NCBI RefSeq assembly: GCF_964019385.1
Contig: NC_088646.1
Location: 7,836,162-7,900,161 of the forward strand
Reading direction: 5' to 3'
DNA from: Sycon ciliatum
Lineage: Eukaryota; Porifera; Calcarea; Leucosolenida; Sycettidae
DNA: 64,000 nt
Shown here: positions 43,727-57,700 of the stretch, one piece after another
Numbering within the stretch: position 1 is the first letter of the stretch
Layout of the letters: each line of letters begins with the position of its first letter
Translations under genes and position numbers: made by a program
The notes under the pieces: model-generated
What the model saw: the letters and a program-made list of their open reading frames with translations, nothing else
What the model was told of the DNA's origin: nothing
The model's database searches: none

Positions 43727-45305
43727 TACATTTGTTGCAGAATCTTCAATCAGAAAAAGTTTGTTTGCAACGTTTTGCCAACATCGTGAGAGATCCACTG
43801 CATGTGACCCTAGCGTGGAGAAGAAAACTCAAAGACTATTCTGAGCTCTCCCTTTTGTGAGATCGGAATAAACACGCACACAGCCCACACGCACACGCAT
43901 ACCCACCGACAGCTGAGATGTACAGGTGAATAGCACGTTGCACAGAAGTGCGGTGTATATTTCAGCAAGGAGAAAAGACAGTTTAGTATCTATCGTCATT
44001 GCAAAGATGTACATGACCTCAACTGGGAATCGGACAAACCATGTATATAGAGCAACTGGAAGAACAGCGATGCATTGTATAGATTATGCACAGGATGGAT
44101 ATAGATCTGTCCAGACTGTTCTCGAGACTAAGCGGAAAAGGCAGGCATTATTATAATATAGGTCACTAAGGCATGGAGGTCCTCATATGGCTAGTTCAGT
44201 TCAGAACAATGTACTCTAGTATTGGGAAAAAGACAGGTAAAAATCAACAACAAAAAAACAATGGAGAAAGGAGAAAAAAGATTAAATTTCAAGTTACACA
44301 AGACATGCCGAATCCACGAATCAGTGCCTAAGTGTGCAGATGGGCATACTGAAAGCAGCAACAGTTGCAAGCTGAACGAGACGACTGAGCAGAGTAAAAG
44401 CATATAAGTGCAAGTGGCTGACGCCGGAATTCTGAAATGAAAGATGCGGCAGACAAAGGCGTTGAGAGAAGACATAGATCGGTTGGAGGCTGACGACTTC
44501 TATCAAGCGCGGTGCGCAAGCCAACATTGAGTGCGCGTGCTACCAGAGTGTGGTTCAGTGCGAGTGAACAAAGTATCTTCAATGCTGAAGTGTGCGAGAG
44601 TAATGGCTGCTGCGGATGCGCGTATCCACACAGTGACCGGGTTCTCTAGAATAAATCAGCCGCTTGCGTACTGCCTTGGAGATGGCCATCACAAACAGGC
44701 AACAACCATGACTAGATGGCTAAGAAGGGCGAGAGCGCTGTGTGCCCGTGTGTATGCGTATGCGCACGCGCGTGTGTGCGCCCATGATGTAAAGAAAGGA
44801 AAGGGTACAAGAGGCAGGTAAGAGAAGAAGAAAGAAAGAAAGAGAGAGAGAGAAAGAGAGAGACGCCGGGGCTATAAAAAACAGCGCAGCAGTGCTGCAA
44901 ACGGCATGGTATAAAGCTAAACCAACACTGTGGTAGCATGCTCGATGAGACTAGGCTAGAAACAGAAGATTGTTCACAAAAGAGACACGGTTAGAAGACG
45001 ACTTTCAAATCATATTAAAAACATTGAGAACTGGCCGCCAGTTTATATAAATAGAGCAGCAGAAATATGGGCATAGCAATTGTAAGTAGGAACTAGTGTT
45101 CAAAAGTTAAAATTTGACCTTCTGCTCTTTATGAGAAGAAAAATACCAGATAAAAGTCTTTGACGGGAAGCATGCCTATTCACTGGAAAACATGGGGAGC
45201 TTTGATGTTGACCATGGCCGCTGGTTTATCCTATTGCATGGACAGAGGAGAAGTCATGGTTTAAATTGTTGTATGTGAGCGATCGTAATACCGTTGTGAA
45301 TTGGT
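43727..45305. other. Region 3' of the CAMTA gene, no gene seen
   Basis: May include 3' untranslated sequence of CAMTA. A GA-rich run lies at 44828-44865. No clear polyadenylation signal found. Confidence 0.35.
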
Positions 45306-45429
45306 TCACCTGTGACAATCGCTTTTGTTGTCCTCTTGCATGAGGCAAGAGCAGCAACGGCTGCACGTGAAGGAGCACGACATTGTTGAAGGGTATCCAA
45401 TAGTGGTAAAATGGCGCTCAAATTGTAAA
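45306..45429 (-). CDS. CAMTA: Possible CAMTA terminal exon
   Basis: An acceptor (cacatggcag) followed in the right phase by 41 codons and a stop (LQFERHFTTIGYPSTMSC...). The phase fits, but there is no known homologous sequence to test it; a different last exon is possible. Confidence 0.35.
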
Positions 45430-45811
45430 CTGCCATGTGCAGGTGCGTACAAATAGCCTGCAGTTCAAAGAGATCGGCGGCGCTTATTCAAGGGTGGCTG
45501 GTAACCAGGGGTGGCGGTTGTTCAAGGAAATATGGTACACCACGCAAGAAACGACACACTACAGGTCAATAAGACAACGGTTCGGGTCGGCCTGTTAAGT
45601 TACTATGTAGTACAGCACTGACAGGTGACAAAGAACAAGGGATCAGCGTCTTAGCCTGGGCCGTTCTTATTTTCATGTTCTGCAGTCTATGCGCAGTTGA
45701 GTGACAGCCCGTATAATATTGATACGCTGTGCTTGGTGAAATTCTAGCCTGTTCGTTCGTCGGCGCCCGACAGCAACGTATAGCACTGAGCATACTTGTG
45801 AATGGACTTAC

Positions 45812-45892
45812 CCTCGACTTCTCTTCTGCATGGAACGACGCAAGAAGCGCTGAATCTTCATTGCAGCCATAGTCTCTGCCTCAGCACGCACG
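45812..45892 (-). CDS. CAMTA: CAMTA exon: last IQ-like helix
   Basis: VRAEAETMAAMKIQRFLRRS, then MQKRSR. Matches ..AARKIM.FLRR of other CAMTAs. Ends in phase 2. Confidence 0.92.
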
Positions 45893-48800
45893 CTGCAGCA
45901 AATGGACAAGAGGCAAGCAAGACAACACATTGAATGTGCATGTTGGATTGCTCGCAATAGATTTATGGCTCACAATGCCACCAAATTGACAAGAGGCAAA
46001 CAAGACAACACATTGAATGTGCATGTTGGATTGCTCGCAATAGATTTATGGCTCGCAATGCCACCAAATTGACAAGAGGCAAACAAGACAACACATTGAA
46101 TGTGCATGTTGGATTGCTCGCAATAGATTTATGGCTCGCAATGCCACCTGACCTGTACAGCAGGAGACAGAACTCTACGTACACATGTAGCCAGAACATC
46201 AGTACAGAGCACAAGTAGATAGTGGATCGCAACGGGAACATTCAGGGACATGGGTAGATTTCCCTAGTCTTCGAAATCGTAAACTACTGGTACCCAAAGA
46301 GCTGTAGTAATGATACTTGTCAAAGGCATCGCAGTGATAACACATCCACACAGCGCCAGCTCAAAACATCTCAAACAAACTACCTTCGCAGAAGCAGAAG
46401 CTGGCATGGATCAGCCATATTTAATTCTAATATCACTGTCCCCCAAGATGCATAACAGGGAGAAATACCTCCCCCCCCCCCCCCCCCCCACACACACAGG
46501 CACTGGAGCAGTGAGCACATGCGGTAGGTAAACTCACGTTTCTTGTTTCTTCGCAGCTGTGACATGCTGCAGTGGTAGAAGCAGGAAGCAAAAACATGCC
46601 GATAAAGACAGGTACAGAAAATGTTGTGAAAAGCAAACTAGCAAATTATTGTGACATGTGTAACCATGGTAACTTGTAATAAAGCAAGTACAGTCAGACC
46701 TCGCTTATCCGGTCCTCTTTTATCCGGATCCTTCACCATCCGGAAGAAAATAGCTGGTTACAGATTTACAGCATACGGGGTGCATCCAACAAAACCGGGT
46801 TTGGTTATTCAATTCCCTCGCCTATTCGGATGGTTTTGTGGAAAACGGATGTGTGCGGTTAATTAAGCGAGGTCTGACTGTACCGGTATTAGCATAATGT
46901 AGGCACTGCATGGTTACATGTGGCATGCACAGCTGCATCCGCAGTCCCTACAGGTCTCAACCCTGAGTGCCCTCAGGGCTAGCCAGAAACAGCACATAAC
47001 ACAGACAATAACCAGGATAATCAGACAAAACTTCAATCTCAACGGCTGCAAATTAATGGGCATTTAGACTAATAAGTATAGTTAATCACTTACCCTATAG
47101 CGACGATACCAACTTTGAATAAGCACAGCAGCGCTGTTCTGTTTTTCCTCCTCCTTGGTCTTTCTCTGAAAACGGAGAAAAGCCCAGAAGTGACCACAGG
47201 ACAGAGCCAGAGAGAATGTGATCGAAAGAGAATAACAGAGTACAGAGGGAAGGTGTTGAAAAGAACAAAATTAAAACAAAACCTGGGACGAGTGATCACA
47301 CCCACACACACACCCACACACCCACACAGACACACACACAAAGACAGACATCTTGTCATTTACTCACTGCCAGAAACTGGTCCCATGGGGTCTCCCAGAA
47401 GAGGAGAAAGAGATTGGAAAGGGATCTTGAAAGAAAACTGGCTATTGAACGGTCCGACACCCCAAATCAACACACTCCGGCTGGACTCGGAAATGGTCTC
47501 ACTTACAGACTCACCACACCACAGTCAGTGGACAAGGTGCAGAAAAGTATTGATGACATTAGGGTATTCGCCCTATGGTCCAACTGGGTTTAACCCCAAT
47601 CACCCATTCACGCACAAGAGCTGGCAGTGGTGGTGGGGGTTCATCGCACAGGTACATCATCATCATCTAGGCAATGAAGTCTGACCTCATGAAAAGGTTC
47701 ATGCTGGGCGCCATGCACCCCCCCCCCCCCCATAATTGATGTTAAAATATCTGGTCTTACAGTAACCCAGTCCACCAGGGTCCAGAAACTAGGCTTAAGC
47801 CGGAGTCATTCTAGGCTTCAGCAGTAGTTCCTACTTCCTAGTCCAGACAGGAGGCTATTGCATGGCTTTGCACTAGCACTGGCTGACAATGCACAAGGCA
47901 CTGTCGCAAAACTAACCCTGTATTTTCGGAACGCTGACTGAATTGTGGATGCCGCCAAGAACAGCTGTTGTGTTTCAGTGACTGCGGTGGAGAAGAAAAG
48001 ATACACATCAATAGAAATTATGAACCAGCCAATCTAGATTATAGGCACACAAAAGCTACCGTGGGAACAGAAGGCACCGCAGTGGTATACAAGCCACGCC
48101 ACGTTCTAGGTCGAAAAGGAGAGCTCAATGATAAAGTGGAGATAACGCCCTGATGTTCTACAAGAGTGCAGCGCAAGCATGTGTGCCTTCCTACACAGAA
48201 CAGTATACTGGCTGCTGCATAGTCATACTGGCACTGGTATTGGTCAACAGCAATCATTACAAAAGCTTGAAATGTTGATGCCAGATCGGAAAAGCAAAAA
48301 ATGCCCTTTACGTTATTTCCGATTGGCCACGGTGGCCATAAATCACAACAGGTAAAGGGATTTGCACGACCCACGGCATTAGTTTCACTCTACATTGACA
48401 ACAATGACATAAGCGCTGAATTTTGCCTCGCAGCTCTCATATGCCAGGTTGCACATCCCGGGACATCTAACGATGTCGATGTCAGGTCGAAAGGAAGCCA
48501 TCAAAATCAAACTTTATAGGCCATTCACAAGACGTGCAAACTCACTTTTATCGTACCGTTTCCAAGGATGTTTACTCGTATGCGATAAAATTGGACACAG
48601 GCGTGCAGCTGATTTTTGAACTTGGCCGGGGCCCTTGTGCTCATGATTATACTTTGCACGCCGGCAAAGTGTTGTTGAAAGTGCGCGCTGCAAAGGCACT
48701 ATTATTTCAAATGGGAAAATTCAAAAATTAAATTTCCCTGCATTTCCAGGAGGTCACTATGGATACATTGACGCCTGCAAGTTTGCCCAACATCGTGTGA

Positions 48801-51800
48801 ACTGGATCAGGGTTTGCAAGTGACTTCTTGGTCACACGCGTGCATGTGTTTGCACGTCGTGTGAATGGCCTATAAGTGGCTTACCCGACAGGTCAAGTCG
48901 ATTGAAATCCTCATGCAGTACGTTCCGGCCATCACTCAACACCTCACACCACTCTGCCACAGACGGAGCCTCTGGATCATCGAATATCGAGCCGACCGAT
49001 GTGGATGACGACGTAGCACTGATGGTGTTGTGAAAAGAGGAGTCCGACTCTGGAGGCGTCGTCAAGGAAAGCGTTAAGCTGCTCTGAGTGCCCGTACTGT
49101 TGTGCCGTGACGAGCAGTCAAGTGATGACAAATGCTGACCATGCCACATTGAGTCGGTGCTGTGGCTGCTTACATCTGCCAGCGGCGGTACGAATGTGAA
49201 CTACACCAAGCACACGTACAGAACAGAACAACAAGGACAATCAAGGCTTGTTTGCTGCTACTTCAAGAAAGCCAAGCACACGTATAAATGAGACACAAGG
49301 CATGGCATGTGTTATACATGTTTTCAGGTGCGATCGAGTGAAAGGTGTCAGGAAAGTGCAGCTGAAGTATACACATGGGTTATCACAAGGCCGACGTGGT
49401 GAGCCAAAATAGCCTTGACAAGCATGGCACAGGTGGCTGAAAAATAAAAGACAGAGATAATACGGCATAGGTTCAGCACTAAGTTTAAGTCATCATCGTC
49501 GCATCAAACAAGCTTACCTGGTCAAAGCCACTACCTGGCTCTGCTTTGACATGAACTGAGTCGTCCATTGCGAACTGCATCTCTTGGTCTGATGAGTTCA
49601 AGCGCAAGCCTGTGCACATTGCGATCCAGATACACAAAAACAGAACTGATTACAACTGATTGTAGAATCTAGAGCACTGGTATCAACTAGATCGCAAATA
49701 CATAATTGCTATCAAGTCCCGTTGACCTTCTTTCTGATTTATGGCAATACCGGTTCTACGAAAAAGAAAAGAAATGATGTACCCTGGCACATTGACACGC
49801 CTATCAAAATCACCATGGTGACTAGAAGCATGCGGTAAGTACCAGAAACAGTTGTATACCTCTACATAATAACACATTACCTGTGGGAAAGCAGGAAACG
49901 TGGGGTAAGATAGAGGATGCACAAAATCAACATTCTGAAAAAGTTCCCACATGCAAGATCTGGGGTTTGAACCCGCACAATCACGATTTAGTCCAACCAC
50001 TTAATTTAGTAAACACTCCAAATGAGAAGTGCTTTATTTGAGCAACAGTTCTGTAGTATTTGTTTGGTCTAGTATTTCTACATTGCATACAGTAATGTCG
50101 GGCACCGAAGAATGCAGGGGCTCAATGCGCAGCCTAGCATTGTTATAAAATGTTCTTATGTTAGTCTTTTGTTCATATTCTGCGATCATGGATGCAACGT
50201 GGGGAAACACGCAGGAAGCAGTACATGTTGAAAAGTACAGCAAAAACGCCCGACCACCAACTCCCTTTCATGGTCATGGTTTGGAGGTGGTGTCCTTTCT
50301 TTAGGTCATATGCCACGGATCTTGTACACACATTGCAGTACTCAGGTGTACTGTTGAGAGAGATTATGGATTTTCGTGCATGGGAGTTCAATATACTGGT
50401 AAATGAAGTTGACGAGTAGCCAACTGCACAGATGTATGTCATATGTCCAGCATAATTAGGTGGACATCAAGCCGTGATGGGAGGTTGCTTGTGATTCTGC
50501 TGTGCATGTACTCACAGTGCGGGCTGTGCATTGGCGATGAGTTCCGGCTGAATGGCTTCTGCTTGTAATCGAAGACAGCTGCCTTGGCCACCGGAATACT
50601 ATTACAGTAGAGCTGGAGAGGTACGAGGCCCACACTGTGAGCTGTACATCAACAAGCAGAGTGAAATGGAAGAACTGTGAATAAAGATCACAACAGATAA
50701 TAGGGACCTTTCCCACCACGCGTTCGGATACGAAACGAATGCTGATTCGTCACCTGGGTTCAAGGATTCGTCAGAGTCCCTGCGGAGAGCTCGTTTTCAC
50801 GAATGGAAGCCTCTTCATTCGTGGCGCGCTCCGAATCCGTCAGGTACACATTTGTTTTCCAGGTACATATGCTTTGCCAGGTTCACATTTTTTCCTTGAT
50901 TCCATGATCCATGCACGTGTGCGTGTAAACACCCGTACGCCAAGCTACAGGCCGTATTCGTAGTTGCCATGGACATTTGCATGACGACTTGCGAAACCTG
51001 AATCTGTTTTCAACGAAATGAGGACGAACCGAATCAAACTTTCGTTTCGCATTCGATTTGCAGCAGACGCGACAGGTCCCTAATGTTAAGGTAGCTGGAA
51101 AGGAAATCAAACAACTTTTTTTTGTGGTGAACAGTCACTTTTTTTTGGTTTTACTAGAGTTGATTTGTAAAATATAAGCGAAACATGTCGGGCCAATTTC
51201 TCATAATGGCCCATTTTGAGCAAAATAAGTGGTAATTAGAGCAAAAGTCCCGAAAATGTCCAATTTTGGGGTGCTCATTACTCCACATATTGATGGTGAG
51301 TCATTGTTGACCCGCTACTTTTTTTTGGCCATTTCATCACTACACGGCACACTGAAGACACGGCATACTTCACATGATCCCAAACATTTCGGGCCAATTT
51401 GAAAATCTGATTTAGTCAAGCACATGCCAAATGGAAGGCCAAGGTTGAAAAATGATAGCACAGCATGTTTCTACTTGCTGTGATTGGGTAGCATCAGTCT
51501 TATCGGTGTCAAGCAAAACAGGCTACATGCACATGTACTCACGTGGACAGAAGCAACGCAGCACTCCAGGCTGGACGACGGTTGCAGGTACATATTCATC
51601 ACCGAAAGCCAGCCCATAGTCGGCTCGATCGGGCATGGTACCTGTCATCACCACTTTGGTACCACCCTAAGAGAACAGCCCAAACATCGATGATACACAG
51701 AGTTACAGAGGTACAGTTTGTGAGACAAATCACAGCGATACGGATACACTGCTGGAACGCAATATACCTGATCTTTCAAACAATATTACTGACCGTGCTG

Positions 51801-54715
51801 CTGTTAGTGTAGAAAAGCATGCATTGTGTGGGATCCAGTAGGCTGTTGATGACAAAGAGTCCGTAACCCCAATAGTACTGGCAGTATCAAGAGTGTAACC
51901 CTCCAAAAGGTACGGACCTCTTTCTATATGGCACCAAGGGGGACTAATAGTTTCGCTGTAAGCATTTCCTATAATTATGTCAACATGTATGAGTAGAAAT
52001 GTGAAACGATGATAGCAAAGAGGATTTGTTCAGAACGGTTTTCTTGTTACATTCATCAGTGAATCTACGTAACAATGGAATGGGGACTACTTGAAACCAA
52101 TCTTATATGGACAAACAAACCTCGTTCTCTTTCCTATGTGTAACCTCCAAGAGTGTGTAACTCCAGCTATGGGGTCGGCAATCGATTTACGTGACAAACC
52201 CGAACACAATACATGTAGTTGCACCCTGTGCATGGTAGTTACAGGATTTTTTGCAACCCTTCGTTGGGTTCAACGTTCTTGTCTGTCCCCACAGAATAAC
52301 GCGGACAAAATCCTAAAATTTAATATGTTCATAATATGCGGGTGAAAACAGGCCATATAAAAATATACAACTTTGCCATACAAACTCGTTTGCGGGTATG
52401 ACTTTGTAGTACATTTTCACTATCATGTACTATTTTCTTGTACATTCCCTTGGATAATGTGGGGTTTATACGAAATTTCTTGAAAACGCGGAAAATTGCG
52501 CGTCCGCGGAATCGCATTATCCCGAGGCGACAGTCTTGTGGTCACATTGCACTGTTTGCCAGCATAACCTTTTGAACCATGTAAAGTGATGTGTGAAGTT
52601 CTGCCGTCGCAGCACTGTTTAGATGTTGTGCAGGCAGTTGCACATACTTGGGGTTATGTAATCTTGCCAGTATGTAGTATGCAACTCTGTACATGCGATC
52701 TGGCGTGGCGCGCTGCCCACATTACGTAGCCCTGAAATGGGGTCCCGCCTGGGCTGTTGTGTCATCATTAGATTGTTACGGTTTCCAGCTTCCAAGTTCG
52801 TTTTCCGGGATACTTCGTGAGATATTCTGTGTGATGTGTCCTGTACAGGTACTGCCATTGACTCCACAGTATGCATGAAATCACTGTGCCCAAACCAAAG
52901 GAAAATTCAAATTCAGTCAGCATGAGTGTCTTAACTACGTGATGAAACTGCGCCACGCACAGCACCCACAGCTCAGACACCAGAGTTGCATACACGTGGG
53001 GTAATGTACCCTTGGTGATAACTTTTTACAACGGACAGAAGATTGAGCGAGACTGACCTCCGGGTACGACCAATCGGGGCAGAAGTCAAGGATCTCCACG
53101 GCTGATGGTGAACCATGTGGTTGCTGCAGTATGGTTGCGTTCTGGCCAGGCGTACGCATAGGCGTTGGACTGTCGCAGTGTGGCCAGCTTTCGGGTTGTC
53201 GAAGTATAGTAGTATCACTCGCTAGCGATACGGGACTATGCTGGCCGGGCATCATTTGTGGACTACTAGGAACACTGCAGCTGCTGCGAGAACCCAAGCT
53301 AGCCACATCGCGGGCCAACTCGCCTACCCGCATCATCTCTTCAATGGTAACGGACGGAGAGGGCTCGGTGTTCATAGCATGCGCTAGTGGCTCTAGCATA
53401 ACCGGCGTGTGCGGCTGCTGCTGTTGCTGCAAAGGGTGTTTCAAAATTGGTGACGAGCGTGGCGAGGCAGAGTGGTTGATTTGCGGGACATCCGGGCACG
53501 CGGAGAGTGAGGACAAAGCAGGCGTCAGCTCTGAGCATAGACACACACAGGAGAATGCAAACACGCAGTGTAAAGAATATCACGTTCTCAAAATTTCCCA
53601 ACAGCAGGCAAGGTACTGTACCAAAGAATAACTACAACGGGTAAAGCCATTTGTTTATCACTAATTCACTATCCACTTGAAGGTATCATATCATGAACCG
53701 AAAGTAGTTCAAAGTCGGACAGTGCACATACGTACCTATGGTGCATAGTCATTAAAGGGGAAGTTAAGGCAAAAATTAAAATTTCACCAGTTGTAGTCTT
53801 CGGGGTGCTGAGTCGAATGGTCTTGGTCCGAGGAAGCTGAGATGCTCCCTTCCTACTTGAATCCCAATCGAACTCGCGCACTTCCACCGAAACTGGGTGA
53901 CTGCGCCCTACGAGATGGGGATTTGTATGCAAAATGTCACTAAAAGCGCCATTTCGTTCTTATAAAAGCACGGATGACCGCGATTGGCCCATATGTTGTA
54001 GTCTTTGGGACGCTGAGTCGACTGGTTTTGGTCCGAAAAGGCTGCGATGCAGCGTTCCTCCTTTATTCCCAATCGAACATGGTTGAAGAAGCGGTCACGT
54101 GGTCCTGGGTGCCCAAATCACCTGGTCACCACGCCAGCAGGTGACAACTTTCACACCAAGGTTCAACTCGGGTTCAACTCGAGTGACAGGACTGCACCCA
54201 AAAAAGGTCAAACAGGCTAGTAAGTTGTACCCTGCAGGCACGGTGACCAGGTGACTGGTGTACGCAGGAGCACGTGACCGCTTCTTCAACCATGTTCGAT
54301 TGGGAATAAAGGAGGAACGCCGCATCGCAGCCTTTTCGGACCAAAACCAGTCGACTCAGCGTCCCAAAGACTACAACATATGGGCCAATCGCGGTCATCC
54401 GTGCTTTTATAAGAACGAAATGGCGCTTTTAGTGACATTTTGCATACAAATCCCCATCTCGTAGGGCGCAGTCACCCAGTTTCGGTGGAAGTGCGCGAGT
54501 TCGATTGGGATTCAAGTAGGAAGGGAGCGTCTCAGCTTCCTCGGACCAAGACCATTCGACTCAGCACCCCGAAGACTACAACTGGTGAAATTTTAATTTT
54601 TGCCTTAACTTCCCCTTTAAGTGGATTCAGGAAATAAAGACTAAAGAGTGTGATCAATGCTACATGATTCCAACAACTATCGGGTAGCAGGGACTGAAGG
54701 AGAAAGAGAGAGAGA

Positions 54716-54770
<55 letters not shown>

Positions 54771-57700
54771 GGGGTGAGGCATTGCAAGCTTAAAAGCTAC
54801 TTCGAGTATCTATAATTTTAATTATGCCTTGGGCGGTGGGTCGAGACCAGGTTCATCTTTGAAAATAATATTAATATTCAATAACCAAAAGATTGATTGT
54901 GTACCGTGGACATTAACGATATTACCGGATGTTTACTCACACAAACATCCAGGCACCCTGCTAGAATTCAAATGATAACACCCACCATCTATTTCTCTTT
55001 GAGGGAAAGATGCAAACAGGAAAAGTCTGAAGAAAATATTGGCTGCCACCAGCAGGACTCTAACCAGGGACCTTGGCTTGAGGTCAGCGATACTCTAACC
55101 ACTGAGCTATGGTGTAGCTGTCATCCCAGCAGAGACCGTTCAACATTTCCCTCAGACTTCGCAACTCACGCTTCCTGTGAATCCACACAGGTGAGTGGGA
55201 CACAACCCTCACCGTAACCCACACACTTCACGTACAAACTACAACTCGGGAGCCCAAAGTCATAAAATATCCACAGGTTTGAATATTTTTCTTGTTGGCT
55301 TTCCATTTAAAATCGCAATGATGCACATTGGTTGAGGCAGATTTTCTCCCTTGATAGGTTTCCCATGCTATCGCGTGGAATGTACAAGAAAGCGACGGAG
55401 ACAAACTCACGGGTGCGTAGCTTATCCAGCAGGCATGGTTTGGACATGACAAGCTGCAGAAGATCGGTATCCGATATCCCTGACAAGGATTTGTCTTCCG
55501 AAGGCACATCCAAGTAGTGAACTAATACTATCGCTGGCGTCTGAAACAATACAATATTGGTAAAGAAAATACATGCCGTAAAATTCCGTAAATAAGCCCA
55601 CCCTAAATAACGCCCATGTCCGATAATAAGCCCAGTTTTAGGCGGTGTACACTTCAAGTCCGTTTTAGCGCCCATGCCCGAAATAAGCCCAGGGCGTGAA
55701 GTGGACTCAAAATGACCAGCGCGCGAGCGTGCGTTCGCGTACAAACTGTACGTTTTCAGCCATGCCGGTACCTGTTGTGCCTTGTACTTACCATGCATAG
55801 CAAGTGGTTTACCTATCAAATCTGTAATTTAGTTATCGCAACATTCTTGGTTACCACCAAATTTCCAGCCGTGGTTTGATGTACATGTACGTGTACCGCG
55901 CTCAGTGTGAATGGTGGTTTACTGAAAATAGTGGGTTGCTGATAGATTGATCTTCAGCAGATTGCGTCCGAAATAACGCCCATGCCCTAAAATAAGCCCA
56001 TGCCCAAATATACACCCGGTTTTCGAAACTCTGCAAAGTATACGCCCGGGGCTTATTAACGGAATTTTACGGTATTAAAGACACACAGAAAGGCTGCAAG
56101 ATTGCCATAGCCTAAAATGGACTGGGCAGAAGACAAATTAGTTGGGAAATAAACAGTGGAGGCTCTATCATGCCATTCGTAGTGATTTTGTTTTACAATA
56201 GAAACGAAGACTAGGTAGAGGAGTTGCTGTTGACAGTACACTCAAACGCCTCTTATCCGGACGCCTCAGATACGGGCACGTCTCTCTACCGGGCACCTTC
56301 AGCTTGAGTTCCTATAGCACAAATGCTTCGAATTTGGGGGTTTTGAACTTTTTTCCGTATGAGGAAGTGCTTATTTCTCGCTGCCAACCTATGTAATCCA
56401 CACATTTTTATCAATGGGTTCCTTTTGTATCCTGAACATGTGCAATACGTTCCAAATAAACTTCTTCAAAAATGATATGATACATGGTAGATGTGTTATT
56501 CTGAGATACGGGCAAATCTGAGATACGGGCAGTGCCCGGTCCCAAGGTGCCCGGATAAGAGACGTCCGAGTGTACACATACACGCACACAACCGCGTTCA
56601 TGCACCTGGACAATTACCTGAAGAAGCCAGTAGCAACGCCGATGAAATGATGCACTATCCGCCGAATGAGCATAGCAGCCGTACAGCAACTGAAGGGAGA
56701 AAACACATGAACACAAAGTGACCACTGTCAGCTGATACACTACACAATGTCATGTGACCACTGTCAGCTGATACACTACACAATGTCATGTAGTTACACA
56801 CCCATTTGCAACGTGCCAAAGCATTGATACATGATGATTTGTTGCTTGCGAAGCGACGTCGGCGTATACAATGAAATACGATGTTGAACTGACACATGTA
56901 CTGCTGTCCACAATACGTGCCAGTGCAGGATGAAAATGTGCACAGACCAGCATACCAGGCCTGATCTTCTGCTTTGTTGTACATCGTACTGCACTTGGAA
57001 TTGATCTAATTCCTGCCCCTGCCGAAAAACCAGCAGGGTAGCGACGAAACGTGGGGGACGGATCAACGGTACTTTACGGTACTAATGGACAATGCAACAA
57101 AAATGAACTCTTATCCTCCCTCAGTTTCAATAAAATAATCCCAGCTCTATGAGCAAATAAAAACGAGAGCGACAATTTTATGAACCGGAGGAAGACGTAG
57201 CGTTGTTATTGCACATTGTTTCCATCAGCTGGCACTGCTTGAACAAAGTAACCACACGTCGAATCGATTCAGCTTGTCCTCTTGATTGTGAATCTAAGAC
57301 TGTTGTCGCCTCAATGTCTGCTAAAGGAGAGCAGTGTTCCATTCCACAATCAGAACTCACTTCAATGGAACAGGTGTGTAGCCGTAGCAGTATCAGCATT
57401 AGCAGCAGCAGGAAGTGCAGCTAAAGCACAGGAAGGAAGGTGTCTATGGTCCTCGATGAAGCACCGGCCCTATGCTCATGTATGCAAACCCGCATGTGTA
57501 CACTGGCAGTCACTTTTGCACGGGATGCAGTCGCCAGCCACATGAGTAATAGGAACAGAATGCCAAAACATACAGGTGCATATTGTAAAGGAGTAAATGT
57601 TGGCAAATTGCCGGCAAAGTGCTCAATGCACAAAGAGCATATTGTATACATGTGCTCTACTTATATCCCCGGCGAACATCTTTCTACCCTGTGTTAAAAT

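Noticed and set aside
49585-49612. CTGATGAGTTC on the plus strand as a hammerhead
   Set aside because: It is antisense to a CAMTA exon and lacks the GAAA half.
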